A stretch of DNA of 8,493 nucleotides, from NCBI GenBank assembly GCA_965363675.1, contig CBDTTW010000132.1, positions 1 to 8,493 of the forward strand, given 5' to 3'. A program made the translations under genes and the position numbers. The stretch comes from CBDTTW01 sp965363675. GTDB lineage: Bacteria; Bacteroidota; Rhodothermia; Rhodothermales; DASSAV01. Each line of letters starts with the position of its first letter. Position 1 is the first letter of the stretch. Below are positions 1-6,264 of this stretch, piece after piece. The notes below the pieces were generated by a model. It ran no database searches. It had not been told where the DNA came from and saw only the letters and a program-made list of their open reading frames with translations.

Positions 1-2
1 CG

Positions 3-662
3 GTGTCGTTTCGGCCGCAAGCCGGCAAGGCGTATGTGGTGCGCGCCCGCGCCGACGGCTTTGCGGAGGTGCGCGCCGCCGACGGGCCGCCGCCGCCGCC
101 CGCCGTTGCGCTCGACAGCTTCTACGTGGTGGGGCCGGGGCCTACCGAGTGCTCGCAGGAGGTGGCCTTCGTGGTGCGCCTCTCCGACCCGCCGCTCCGC
201 GCCGACTACTACACGCTCGCCGTGGAGCGCGCGGTGCACACGCCGGGGCGCACCCCGCAGCCGGAGCCGCTCAGCTTCCACAGCCGCGACCCGCTTTTGC
301 TCGACGGCCAGGCCGAGGGCCTGCTCACCGGCGAGGGCGACCACTGGTACGACGAAGCGCGCTTCAGCGGCGCCCCCATCGACGGGCGCACCGTGCGCAT
401 CGAGCTGCGCGCCGACGTGACGTTTGCCAACCGGCTGGCGTGCAGCGGCTATCCGGGCGCCTCGCGCATCGACTTCCAGGTGGTCGCCACGGCCCTCAGC
501 GAGACCGCCTACCGCTACCTCTCGGTTATGGATCAGTACAGCCCCGACAACCCGTTTGCAGACCCGGTGCACCCGCCGAGCAACGTCGAGGGCGGCCTGG
601 GCCTGGTGGGCGGGCTGAGCCGCATCCGCATCCTGCTGCCGGAGGTGCGCTCGGGGCCGTAG
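3..662 (+). CDS. DUF4249-family protein, C-terminal part (5' end outside window)
   Basis: About 219 residues are visible, ending at TAG 660-662. The GTG at position 3 is probably an internal valine: the frame is open to the window edge, and there is no signal peptide or lipobox, which full-length members (usually about 270-400 residues) normally carry. The C-terminal block around residues 165-204 shows the family pattern: LSETAYRYL, then DNPFADP, then PPSNVEGGLGLVGG. A Pro-rich strip (residues 28-33) separates the end of one beta-rich, carboxypeptidase-regulatory-like segment (YVVRARADGF) from the rest. DUF4249 proteins are thought to be envelope-associated and are often encoded beside TonB-dependent outer-membrane receptors. 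No function is established, and the neighbour that would show this lies off the left edge. Two cysteines (residues 50 and 147) could pair outside the cytoplasm. Family assignment is by recognised motif, not by a search. Confidence 0.75.
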   Translation: MSFRPQAGKAYVVRARADGFAEVRAADGPPPPPAVALDSFYVVGPGPTECSQEVAFVVRLSDPPLRADYYTLAVERAVHTPGRTPQPEPLSFHSRDPLLLDGQAEGLLTGEGDHWYDEARFSGAPIDGRTVRIELRADVTFANRLACSGYPGASRIDFQVVATALSETAYRYLSVMDQYSPDNPFADPVHPPSNVEGGLGLVGGLSRIRILLPEVRSGP

Positions 663-720
663 CGGCCTGATTTAGGGGCGTGCCGCTGCGCGGGGGAACA
701 TTGCCTGTTCTGAGAGTGTC

Positions 721-749
721 TTGCACCCAAGTATGGGGTTCGTTACAAC
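721..749 (+). promoter_or_regulatory. possible sigma-70-like promoter for the dehydrogenase-kinase pair
   Basis: The 129-base gap 663-791 is the only sizeable intergenic stretch on the plus strand and is less G+C-rich than its surroundings. TTGCAC (721-726) and TACAAC (744-749) are separated by exactly 17 bases, matching 3 of 6 and 4 of 6 consensus positions. Transcription would start near 756, about 36 bases before the GTG at 792. If the organism belongs to Bacteroidota proper, its main sigma factor prefers a different -7 element (TAnnTTTG), which I do not see here. Treat as a candidate only. Confidence 0.3.
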
Positions 750-756
750 TTGCCTT

Positions 757-772
757 GAAGCGCCGCCGCTTC
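757..772 (+). other. small hairpin in the leader of the dehydrogenase gene
   Basis: GAAGCG (757-762) and CGCTTC (767-772) are perfect complements around a 4-base loop, CCGC. No U-run follows, so it is not an intrinsic terminator for the upstream gene. It sits about 20 bases before the start codon and just downstream of the predicted transcription start, so it could affect 5'-end stability. A 6-bp stem at this G+C content can also arise by chance. Confidence 0.25.
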
Positions 773-791
773 GGCCAACCGAGAGCAACGC

Positions 792-1976
792 GTGTACATG
801 CATGTAGATTCGGCCGCTGCGCTCGACCTGGAGGCCGTGCTGGCGCGGGTGCGGGAGATCGTCGAGGACGTGATTGCGCCGAACGCTTCGGCCGTAGACG
901 AGCAGGCGCGCTGGCCGGAGGAAGGCGTTCGGGCGTTGCAGGCGGCGGGGCTGGCTGGGCTGGTCGTGCCGCAGGCGTACGGCGGCCTCGGCTTCGGGCT
1001 GCTCGGGCTGGTGCGCGTCTGCGAGGAGATCGGCAAGGCGTGCTGCTCCTCGGCGCTTTGCTTCGGCATGCACTGCGTCGGCTCGGCGGTGCTGAGCGCC
1101 AAGGCCACCCCGCACCATGCGCGCCGCTACCTGGAGCCCATCGTGCGGGGCGAGCACTGGACGACCCTGGCCCTCTCGGAGCCCGGCACCGGGGCGCACT
1201 TCTACTTCCCTGAAACCGAGCTGGAGCGCGTGAGCGCCGAGGCTTTCTGCCTGAGAGGCGTCAAGTCGTTCATCACCAATGGGGGCCACGCCGATTCGTA
1301 CGTCGTCTCGACGGTGGCCGTAGGCCCCGGCCGGCCGGCCGGCGAGTTCTCGACGGTGGTGGTGCAGGCCGATACCGAGGGGCTGCGCTGGGGCGAGCCG
1401 TGGAACGGCATCGGGATGCGCGGCAACTCAGGCCGCCGCCTGGATTTGCCGGGCGTGCAGATTCCGGCCGCCGACCTGCTCGGCGAGGAGGGCGACCAGA
1501 TCTGGTACATCTTCAACGTCGTGGCGCCCTACTTTCTGGCCTCGATGTCGGGCACGTACCTGGGGGCGGCCTCGGCGGCGCTCGACCAGGCCCGCGCCCA
1601 TCTGAAGCGGCGGCTCTACGGGCACAGCGGCGCGGCGCTCTCGCAGGTGGCCGTGCTCCAGCACCGGCTGGGCAGCCTCTGGAGCGTCGTCGAGCGCACG
1701 CGGCAGTTCGCGTACTACGCCGCCGCCGAGTCGGACGCCGGAGGCCCGGCGGCTGTGCCGGCGCTGTGCTCGGCCAAGGCGGAAGTGGCCGAGGCCGCCG
1801 TCGAGACGGTCAACGGTGTCATGACGCTCATGGGTGGGCAGGGCTACCGCGAAAACGGCCTGCTCGGGCGCCTGCTTCGGGACGTGCGCGCCGCCGACGT
1901 GATGGCCCCGACCACCGACATCCTGCGCACCTGGACCGGGCGCATCCTCCTCGACATGCCCATTCTCGGAGAGTAA
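792..1976 (+). CDS. acyl-CoA dehydrogenase-family flavoprotein lacking the usual catalytic Glu
   Basis: A 394-residue protein of normal acyl-CoA dehydrogenase length. The helical N-terminal domain spans about residues 10-122. The FAD-binding middle domain follows, with LSEPGTGAHFY (128-138) and KSFITNGGHADSYVVST (158-174). A C-terminal helical domain runs from about 240 and includes GGQGYRENGLLGRLLRD (348-364). Members oxidise acyl-CoA thioesters at C2-C3 and pass electrons to electron-transfer flavoprotein. In the medium- and short-chain type the base is Glu in YEGT near the C-terminus. Here the matching segment reads VMAPTTDILR, with Ala372 at that position. The alternative Glu position of the isovaleryl and long-chain types falls near Phe248, also not Glu. 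It may therefore be a divergent subfamily, possibly with another base, or a flavin monooxygenase using the same fold. The GTG at 792 is 6 bases after a weak GAGAG (781-785); ATG 798 is the alternative start. A kinase gene follows 47 bases downstream. Confidence 0.88.
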   Translation: MYMHVDSAAALDLEAVLARVREIVEDVIAPNASAVDEQARWPEEGVRALQAAGLAGLVVPQAYGGLGFGLLGLVRVCEEIGKACCSSALCFGMHCVGSAVLSAKATPHHARRYLEPIVRGEHWTTLALSEPGTGAHFYFPETELERVSAEAFCLRGVKSFITNGGHADSYVVSTVAVGPGRPAGEFSTVVVQADTEGLRWGEPWNGIGMRGNSGRRLDLPGVQIPAADLLGEEGDQIWYIFNVVAPYFLASMSGTYLGAASAALDQARAHLKRRLYGHSGAALSQVAVLQHRLGSLWSVVERTRQFAYYAAAESDAGGPAAVPALCSAKAEVAEAAVETVNGVMTLMGGQGYRENGLLGRLLRDVRAADVMAPTTDILRTWTGRILLDMPILGE

Positions 1977-2027
1977 ATGCCGCCCCCGAAGATGGCTCGC
2001 GCCGCGCGCCGGAGCGCAGGCCGATGA
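1977..2027 (+). CDS. possible 16-residue leader peptide coupling dehydrogenase to kinase
   Basis: An ATG directly follows the dehydrogenase stop (TAAATG, 1974-1979) and opens a frame of 16 codons encoding MPPPKMARAARRSAGR. Its TGA overlaps the kinase start in an ATGA (2024-2027). GGAGAG (1968-1973), within the last codons of the dehydrogenase, could serve as a ribosome site, though only 3 bases from the ATG. The arrangement would let ribosomes pass from the dehydrogenase through the mini-ORF to the kinase. The peptide is short, basic and unlike anything I recognise, and such a frame can easily occur by chance, so existence as a translated product is doubtful. Confidence 0.2.
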   Translation: MPPPKMARAARRSAGR

Positions 2028-3625
2028 GCCTCGTCTTTCTCGTAGGGGTGGGGCACGAGCACGCCGCCGCCTTTCTCGACGCCCTGCCGCCGGCCGTGAC
2101 GCTTACGGCGCACGCCGACGCCGCCGCGGCGGCCGGGGCGCTGCCGACCGTGCAAAGCCCCGTAGATCTGATCGTGGTGGGGCCGGAGCAGCCGGGCGAC
2201 CTAGCCGCCGCCGCTCACCGCCTCGACCAGCTCGCCCGGGGGGCGCCGCTTTTAGTGCTGTGCCCGGCGCCGCAGCAGCAAGCGGTGCAGCGGAAAATCC
2301 TGTTTACGCCGTTCCACAGCCAGAACGTTCAGGTGATGGCGGCCACGGCGCGCCGCGAGGCGCTCGTGCAGGTCTTCACGGAGTCGGTGCAGCGGGCGCA
2401 GCAGCAGCGGCGCTACAGCGGCCTGCTGCAACAGGTGCAGCCGCGTCTGCCCGGAGCCGCCGCCGGCAGCGCCCGCACGAACCGGCTCTACCTGAACGCC
2501 CTCTTGAGCTACGCCCCGGTGGGCCTCGTGCTCGTCGATGCGGCGCTGTGCGTGCAGGAGTGGAACCGGCAGGCGGGCTTGCTCTTCGGCGAGGAGCAGC
2601 AGCAGGCCGTGGGCCGGGCGCTGGCCTCGTTCTTCGCCGAGGAGGACCGCCCGCGCGTCACGGAGACGCTCGAAAAAGGACTCGCCGGGGAGCAGACGCC
2701 CGTCACGGCGCCGTTGCGGCAGGGCGCGCGCCTCCGCTACCTCGATGTGGCGGCGGCGCCCGTCGCGGATCAGGGCCGCTATTCCGGCGCCATCGTCATT
2801 CTCCAGGAGTCCACGGGGCGCGTCGAGGCCGAAGCCGAAGCGCGGCGCCTGGCCGAGCAGGCGGCCGTCTCCGAAGCGCTCGCCCGGCAGGCGGCCCACC
2901 TCCAGCAGCTCAACGTGCAGCTCGAACAGCGCAACCGCGAGCTTCAGGAGTTCGCCTACGTCGCCAGCCACGACCTTCAGGAGCCGCTGCGCAAAATCAG
3001 CACCTTCGCGGATTTGCTCGTCTCGGACCACGGCGGCGATCTGCATCCCACCGGGCGGCTCTACATCGACCGCATTCAGGATGCCGCCGCCCGTATGTCG
3101 CACCTCATCCGCGACGTGCTCGCGTACTCGCGCGTTCAGACGCGCGGCCGCGCGTTCGCGCCCGTCGATCTGAACGCCGTTCTCCAGGGCGTCCTCGGCG
3201 ACCTCTCCGTGGCCATCGACGAGTCCGAAGCCATGGTTTCCTCGGGGCCTCTGCCGGTGCTCCGCGCCGACGCGACGCAAATGCACCAGCTTCTGCTGAA
3301 CCTCATCGGCAACGCGCTCAAATTCCGCAGCCCGGAGCGGCCGCCCCGCATCCGCGTCGCCGCGCGCGAGGGCAGGAGCGCCGCCGGAGCCGTGGCGCTG
3401 CTGGACGTAGAGGACAACGGCGTCGGCTTCGACCCGCGCTACGTGGACCGCATTTTCAACCCGTTCCAGCGGCTCCACGACCGCAGCGCCTATGCGGGCA
3501 CAGGCATCGGGCTGGCGATTTGCCGAGGCATCGCCGAGCGGCATGGGGGCCTGATCCATGCGCACAGCCGCCCCGGCGAGGGCAGCGTTTTTACGGTCGA
3601 ACTGCCCCTGGACCCCCCGGCGTAG
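2024..3625 (+). CDS. PAS-domain sensor histidine kinase with degenerate receiver-like N-terminus
   Basis: A 533-residue soluble kinase; no membrane segment is visible. Residues 1-120 look like a receiver fold that has lost its active site: strand VDLIVVG ends in Gly53 where the phosphorylated Asp should be, and the usual acidic pair is absent. A PAS domain spans about 155-265, starting NALLSYAPVGLVLVDAAL. An Ala/Glu-rich coiled coil (about 266-305) leads into HisKA with His316 in ASHDLQEPLRK. The HATPase domain has the N box with Asn430 (LIGNALKF), DNGVGFD (464-470) and GTGIGLAI (492-499), so the kinase should be active. There is no output domain; the partner regulator is unknown. ATG 2024 is chosen because GGAG (2011-2014) lies 9 bases upstream. 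It may be cotranscribed with the dehydrogenase. The 3' end overlaps the convergent kinase gene by 35 bases. Its kinase core is strikingly like that gene's, suggesting paralogues. Confidence 0.93.
   Translation: MSLVFLVGVGHEHAAAFLDALPPAVTLTAHADAAAAAGALPTVQSPVDLIVVGPEQPGDLAAAAHRLDQLARGAPLLVLCPAPQQQAVQRKILFTPFHSQNVQVMAATARREALVQVFTESVQRAQQQRRYSGLLQQVQPRLPGAAAGSARTNRLYLNALLSYAPVGLVLVDAALCVQEWNRQAGLLFGEEQQQAVGRALASFFAEEDRPRVTETLEKGLAGEQTPVTAPLRQGARLRYLDVAAAPVADQGRYSGAIVILQESTGRVEAEAEARRLAEQAAVSEALARQAAHLQQLNVQLEQRNRELQEFAYVASHDLQEPLRKISTFADLLVSDHGGDLHPTGRLYIDRIQDAAARMSHLIRDVLAYSRVQTRGRAFAPVDLNAVLQGVLGDLSVAIDESEAMVSSGPLPVLRADATQMHQLLLNLIGNALKFRSPERPPRIRVAAREGRSAAGAVALLDVEDNGVGFDPRYVDRIFNPFQRLHDRSAYAGTGIGLAICRGIAERHGGLIHAHSRPGEGSVFTVELPLDPPA
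3495..3556 (+). repeat. left arm of a 62-base imperfect inverted repeat between convergent kinase genes
   Basis: This stretch encodes the GTGIGLAICRGIAERHGGLI region of the plus-strand kinase. It matches the reverse complement of 3708-3769 at 54 of 62 positions by manual alignment, including perfect runs of 17 and 16 bases. The other arm encodes the same ATP-lid motif in the minus-strand kinase. The likely cause is conserved protein sequence plus shared codon preference or a recent duplication, not a mobile-element end. Confidence 0.75.
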
Positions 3626-5660
3626 CGCCCGCCGCCGCCTCCGCAGGCCTGCGCGCGGGCAGCTCCACGATGAAGCGGCTGCCCCGGCCGGGCGCGCTCT
3701 CGGCGCGGATCAGCCCGCCGTGCCGCTCGGCGATGCGCCGGCAAATCGCCAGCCCCATGCCCGTGCCGGGGTACTCGGCGTGGGAGTGCAGCCGCTGGAG
3801 CGGCTCGAAGATGCGCTCGGCGTGCCGGGGGTCGAAGCCGATGCCGTTGTCCTCGACGACGATGCGCCGCCAGGGCGCGCCGTCGCGCTCGAAGGACGCC
3901 GCCCGGATCGTCGCCACGGGCGCCACGCCCGGGCGGCTGAACTTGAGCGCGTTCATGACGAGGTGGTTCAGCACCTGCCTGAGCTGGCTCGGGTCGGCGT
4001 CGAGGTCCAGGTCGGCCTCCAGCTCGACCGCGGCCCCGGCCCCGGCGATCATAAGCTCCAGGTCTTGCAACACCTCGGCGGCGAGCGCGGCTACGCTCAC
4101 GCGCGCGAAGGGCCGCGCCTGCATCGCCACGCGCGAGAAGGCCAGCATATCCCGGAGCAAATCCGACATGCGGGCGGCGGCGCGCTCCATCGAGGCGAGG
4201 TAGTGGGCGCCGTTGGCGTCCAGGACGGCGGCGTACTCCTCCTGCATGAGCGTAGCGAAGGTCTGCACCTTGCGCAGCGGCTCCTGGAAGTCGTGGCTGG
4301 CAATGAAGGCGAACTGCTGCAACTCGCGGTTGCGCTGTTCGAGCAGGCGGGTGCGCTCCTGGACGCGCGCCTCCAGCGTTTCGGTCAGCTCGCGCAAATC
4401 GGCTTCGCTCCGGCGCAGGCGCTCCTCGATGCGCCGCCGCTCGGTGATGTCGGTGTTGGTGCCGAACCACCGCGCGATGCGCCCGTCGGCGTCGCGGATA
4501 GGCACGGCGCGCGAGAGGAACCAGCCGTAGGCGCCATCGGCGCGGCGCAGCGGGAACGTGTCCTCCCACGGCTCGCCGGCTTCGACGCAGCGCCGAAACT
4601 CGGCGGCCACGCGTTCGAGGTGGTCGGGGTGGTGCGCGCTGCGCCAGCCCTCGCCCTGCATCGCCTCGAAGGCGCCGCCGGTGTACTCGAACCAGCGCTG
4701 GTTGTACCAGAAGATCATGCCCTGGGCGTCGGCCATCCAGGCCAGTTGCGACATGTTGTCCGCGAGCGCCCGGAAGCGCGCCTCGCTCTCGCGGACGGCC
4801 TCCTCGGCGTGCACGTGCTCCGTAACGTCGATGTTGACGCCCGAGACGCAGAAAGGGCTGCCGTCCGGGTTGCGGGTGAGCCGTCCGGCAGCCTCTATCC
4901 AACGGGTCTCGCCGTCGGGGCGGCGGATGCGGAACTGCTCCCGAAGGCCGGGCGCCTCTCCGGCCACGAGCCGCCGGACGGCCTCGCGGACGCGCGCATG
5001 GTCGTCGGGGTGCAGGCTCTGCTGGAACAGGGCTTCGGGGTCGGCTTCGGGGCCGGGCGCGCGGCCGTAGATGCGCCACATGATGTCCGACCAGTAGGTG
5101 GCGTTCTCGGCGACGTTCCACTCCCACACGCCCACGCCGCCGGCCTCCTGGGCCAGGCGCGAGCGCGCTTCGCTGGCCTGGAGGGCGGCGGCGGCGCGGC
5201 GGCTTTCTTCGAGCAGGCGGCGGTTCTCCTCGGCGGCGGCCTCCAACTGGTCGCGCTGCTCGGTCAGCTCCCGGCGGCGCTGGTACAGCTCCAGAAAGAT
5301 GTTCGCCTTGCTCTGGAGGATGTGCGGCTCGATGGGCTTGAAGAGAAAATCGACCGCGCCGGCTTCATAGCCCCGGAAGCGCCGCTGTTCATCGACGCCG
5401 CCTGCCGTCAGGAAAACGATGGGGATGTGGCGGGTCCGGCCGGCGCCGCGCATCAGCTCGGCCAGCTCGAAGCCGTCCATGCCGGGCATCTGCACGTCGA
5501 GCAGGGCCAGGGCGAAGTCGTGCCGGAGCAGCAGTTCGAGCGCCTCGGGGCCGGACTGCGCCGTGACGAGTTCCAGCCCGTCGCGGCGCAGCAGCCCTTC
5601 GAGCGCCAGCAGGTTCTCCGGGCGGTCGTCCACGAGCAGGAATTTGGCGGGTGGGCTCAT
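3591..5660 (-). CDS. REC-PAS-PAS-histidine kinase, last gene of the CheR/CheB cassette
   Basis: A 689-residue cytoplasmic protein. The N-terminal receiver (about 5-120) has the full active site: Asp11/Asp12, phosphoacceptor Asp55 in LALLDVQMPGMDG, Thr85 and Lys108 (FLFKP). A coiled coil (about 125-165) leads to two PAS domains: about 168-282, of the PAS_3 type (WEWNVAENATYWS ... HPDD ... GVNIDVTE), and about 291-408, ending NTDITERRR. A second coiled coil precedes HisKA, with His456 in ASHDFQEPLRK. HATPase motifs are Asn570 in HLVMNALKF, DNGIGFD (604-610) and GTGMGLAIC (632-640). It probably receives phosphate from the upstream hybrid kinase on its REC domain and signals through its own kinase. 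The ATG (5658-5660) overlaps the cheB stop in ATGA. GGAGG (complement of 5665-5669) lies 4 bases upstream. The Ala/Pro-rich tail runs 35 bases into the opposing kinase gene, leaving no room for a separate terminator. Confidence 0.94.
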   Translation of the reverse strand: MSPPAKFLLVDDRPENLLALEGLLRRDGLELVTAQSGPEALELLLRHDFALALLDVQMPGMDGFELAELMRGAGRTRHIPIVFLTAGGVDEQRRFRGYEAGAVDFLFKPIEPHILQSKANIFLELYQRRRELTEQRDQLEAAAEENRRLLEESRRAAAALQASEARSRLAQEAGGVGVWEWNVAENATYWSDIMWRIYGRAPGPEADPEALFQQSLHPDDHARVREAVRRLVAGEAPGLREQFRIRRPDGETRWIEAAGRLTRNPDGSPFCVSGVNIDVTEHVHAEEAVRESEARFRALADNMSQLAWMADAQGMIFWYNQRWFEYTGGAFEAMQGEGWRSAHHPDHLERVAAEFRRCVEAGEPWEDTFPLRRADGAYGWFLSRAVPIRDADGRIARWFGTNTDITERRRIEERLRRSEADLRELTETLEARVQERTRLLEQRNRELQQFAFIASHDFQEPLRKVQTFATLMQEEYAAVLDANGAHYLASMERAAARMSDLLRDMLAFSRVAMQARPFARVSVAALAAEVLQDLELMIAGAGAAVELEADLDLDADPSQLRQVLNHLVMNALKFSRPGVAPVATIRAASFERDGAPWRRIVVEDNGIGFDPRHAERIFEPLQRLHSHAEYPGTGMGLAICRRIAERHGGLIRAESAPGRGSRFIVELPARRPAEAAAGATPGGPGAVRP
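3708..3769 (-). repeat. right arm of the 62-base imperfect inverted repeat
   Basis: This stretch encodes GTGMGLAICRRIAERHGGLI of the minus-strand kinase and is the partner of 3495-3556. The arms are separated by 151 bases that contain the convergent gene ends. A read-through transcript from either strand could fold these arms together into a long imperfect stem. Confidence 0.75.
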
Positions 5661-6244
5661 GGGGCCTCCGGGAGATGGATGAGGAAGTCGGCGATGCCTT
5701 CGAGCGTCATCGGGAGGGCGCTGGGGCAGGCGTCCCAGGCGGCTTGCGGCATCCGGGGCGCGAGCGCCGTGTTGGGCTGCTGCACGATGCCGAGGCCGCC
5801 GGCCTCGCAGATGCGGCGCAGGCCCTGGGCGCCGTCGGCGCTGGCGCCCGTCAGGACGATGCCGATGAGGCCCGCCCCGTAGGCGTCGGCGGCCGTCTCG
5901 AAGAGCACGTCGATGGAGGGGCGCGAGTAGTGCACCGGCTCCTCGGTCGAGAGCGAGAGCCGGCGGTCAGGCTCGACGAGCAGGTGGTAGCCGGGCGGCG
6001 CAAGGTACAGGCTGCCGGGCTCCAGGGGCTCCTTGTCTTCGGCTTCCTTGACCCGCAGGCGGCAGGCGGCCCCGAAGATGTCGGGCAGCAGGCTTTCGCG
6101 GTGGGCGGGCACATGCACGACGGCCGCCACGGGCAGGGCAAACCCTTCGGGCAGCGCCGGCAGCAGCGCCGAAAGCGCCTCGACGGCTCCGGCCGAGGCG
6201 CCCATCACGACGGCCTCGTAGCGCCGGTGCAGGGGTAGGGTCAT
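5657..6244 (-). CDS. cheB: stand-alone CheB-type protein-glutamate methylesterase
   Basis: A 195-residue protein that is only the catalytic domain of CheB; the N-terminal receiver of classical CheB (about 350 residues) is absent. The triad is in place: Ser17 in VMGASAGAVEAL, His44 in VVHVPAHRESLLPDIF and Asp137 in VLTGASADGAQGL. The family hydrolyses glutamyl methyl esters, and deamidates some glutamines, on receptors to reset sensitivity. Without its own receiver, its activity must be controlled in trans, perhaps by the receivers of the neighbouring genes, or be constitutive. The ATG at 6242-6244 is chosen because the homologous sequence starts at about RRYEAVVMGAS. The frame stays open upstream to 6448, but that would run deep into cheR with Pro/Arg-rich filler. 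No clear ribosome site precedes the ATG, which lies 20 bases after the cheR stop, so translation probably depends on coupling. Its TGA overlaps the next start in ATGA. Confidence 0.92.
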   Translation of the reverse strand: MTLPLHRRYEAVVMGASAGAVEALSALLPALPEGFALPVAAVVHVPAHRESLLPDIFGAACRLRVKEAEDKEPLEPGSLYLAPPGYHLLVEPDRRLSLSTEEPVHYSRPSIDVLFETAADAYGAGLIGIVLTGASADGAQGLRRICEAGGLGIVQQPNTALAPRMPQAAWDACPSALPMTLEGIADFLIHLPEAP

Positions 6245-6264
6245 GGCTCGTAGCGTTGCGGGTG

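Noticed and set aside
663..720. Terminator after the DUF4249 gene
   Set aside because: No stable stem followed by a T-run could be found in this stretch; only short G+C-rich partial pairings.
672..1289. 205-codon minus-strand frame over the gap and dehydrogenase start
   Set aside because: No motif is seen, and it is opposite a well-supported dehydrogenase reading frame.
2252..3565. 437-codon minus-strand frame opposite the PAS kinase
   Set aside because: Antisense shadow; the plus strand carries intact HisKA and HATPase motifs.
3626..3660. Bidirectional intrinsic terminator between the convergent kinases
   Set aside because: The bases are still coding for the minus-strand kinase and show no T-rich tail on either strand.
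2260..4203. 647-codon plus-strand frame crossing the convergent gene ends
   Set aside because: Arg/Ala/Pro-rich shadow of the plus-strand kinase in another frame; no domain motif seen.
3558..5882. 774-codon open frame on the plus strand, antisense to the REC-PAS-PAS-kinase
   Set aside because: Its translation is a low-complexity Ala/Arg/Gly/Val-rich product typical of antisense frames at this G+C content; the minus strand encodes clear catalytic domains over the same bases.
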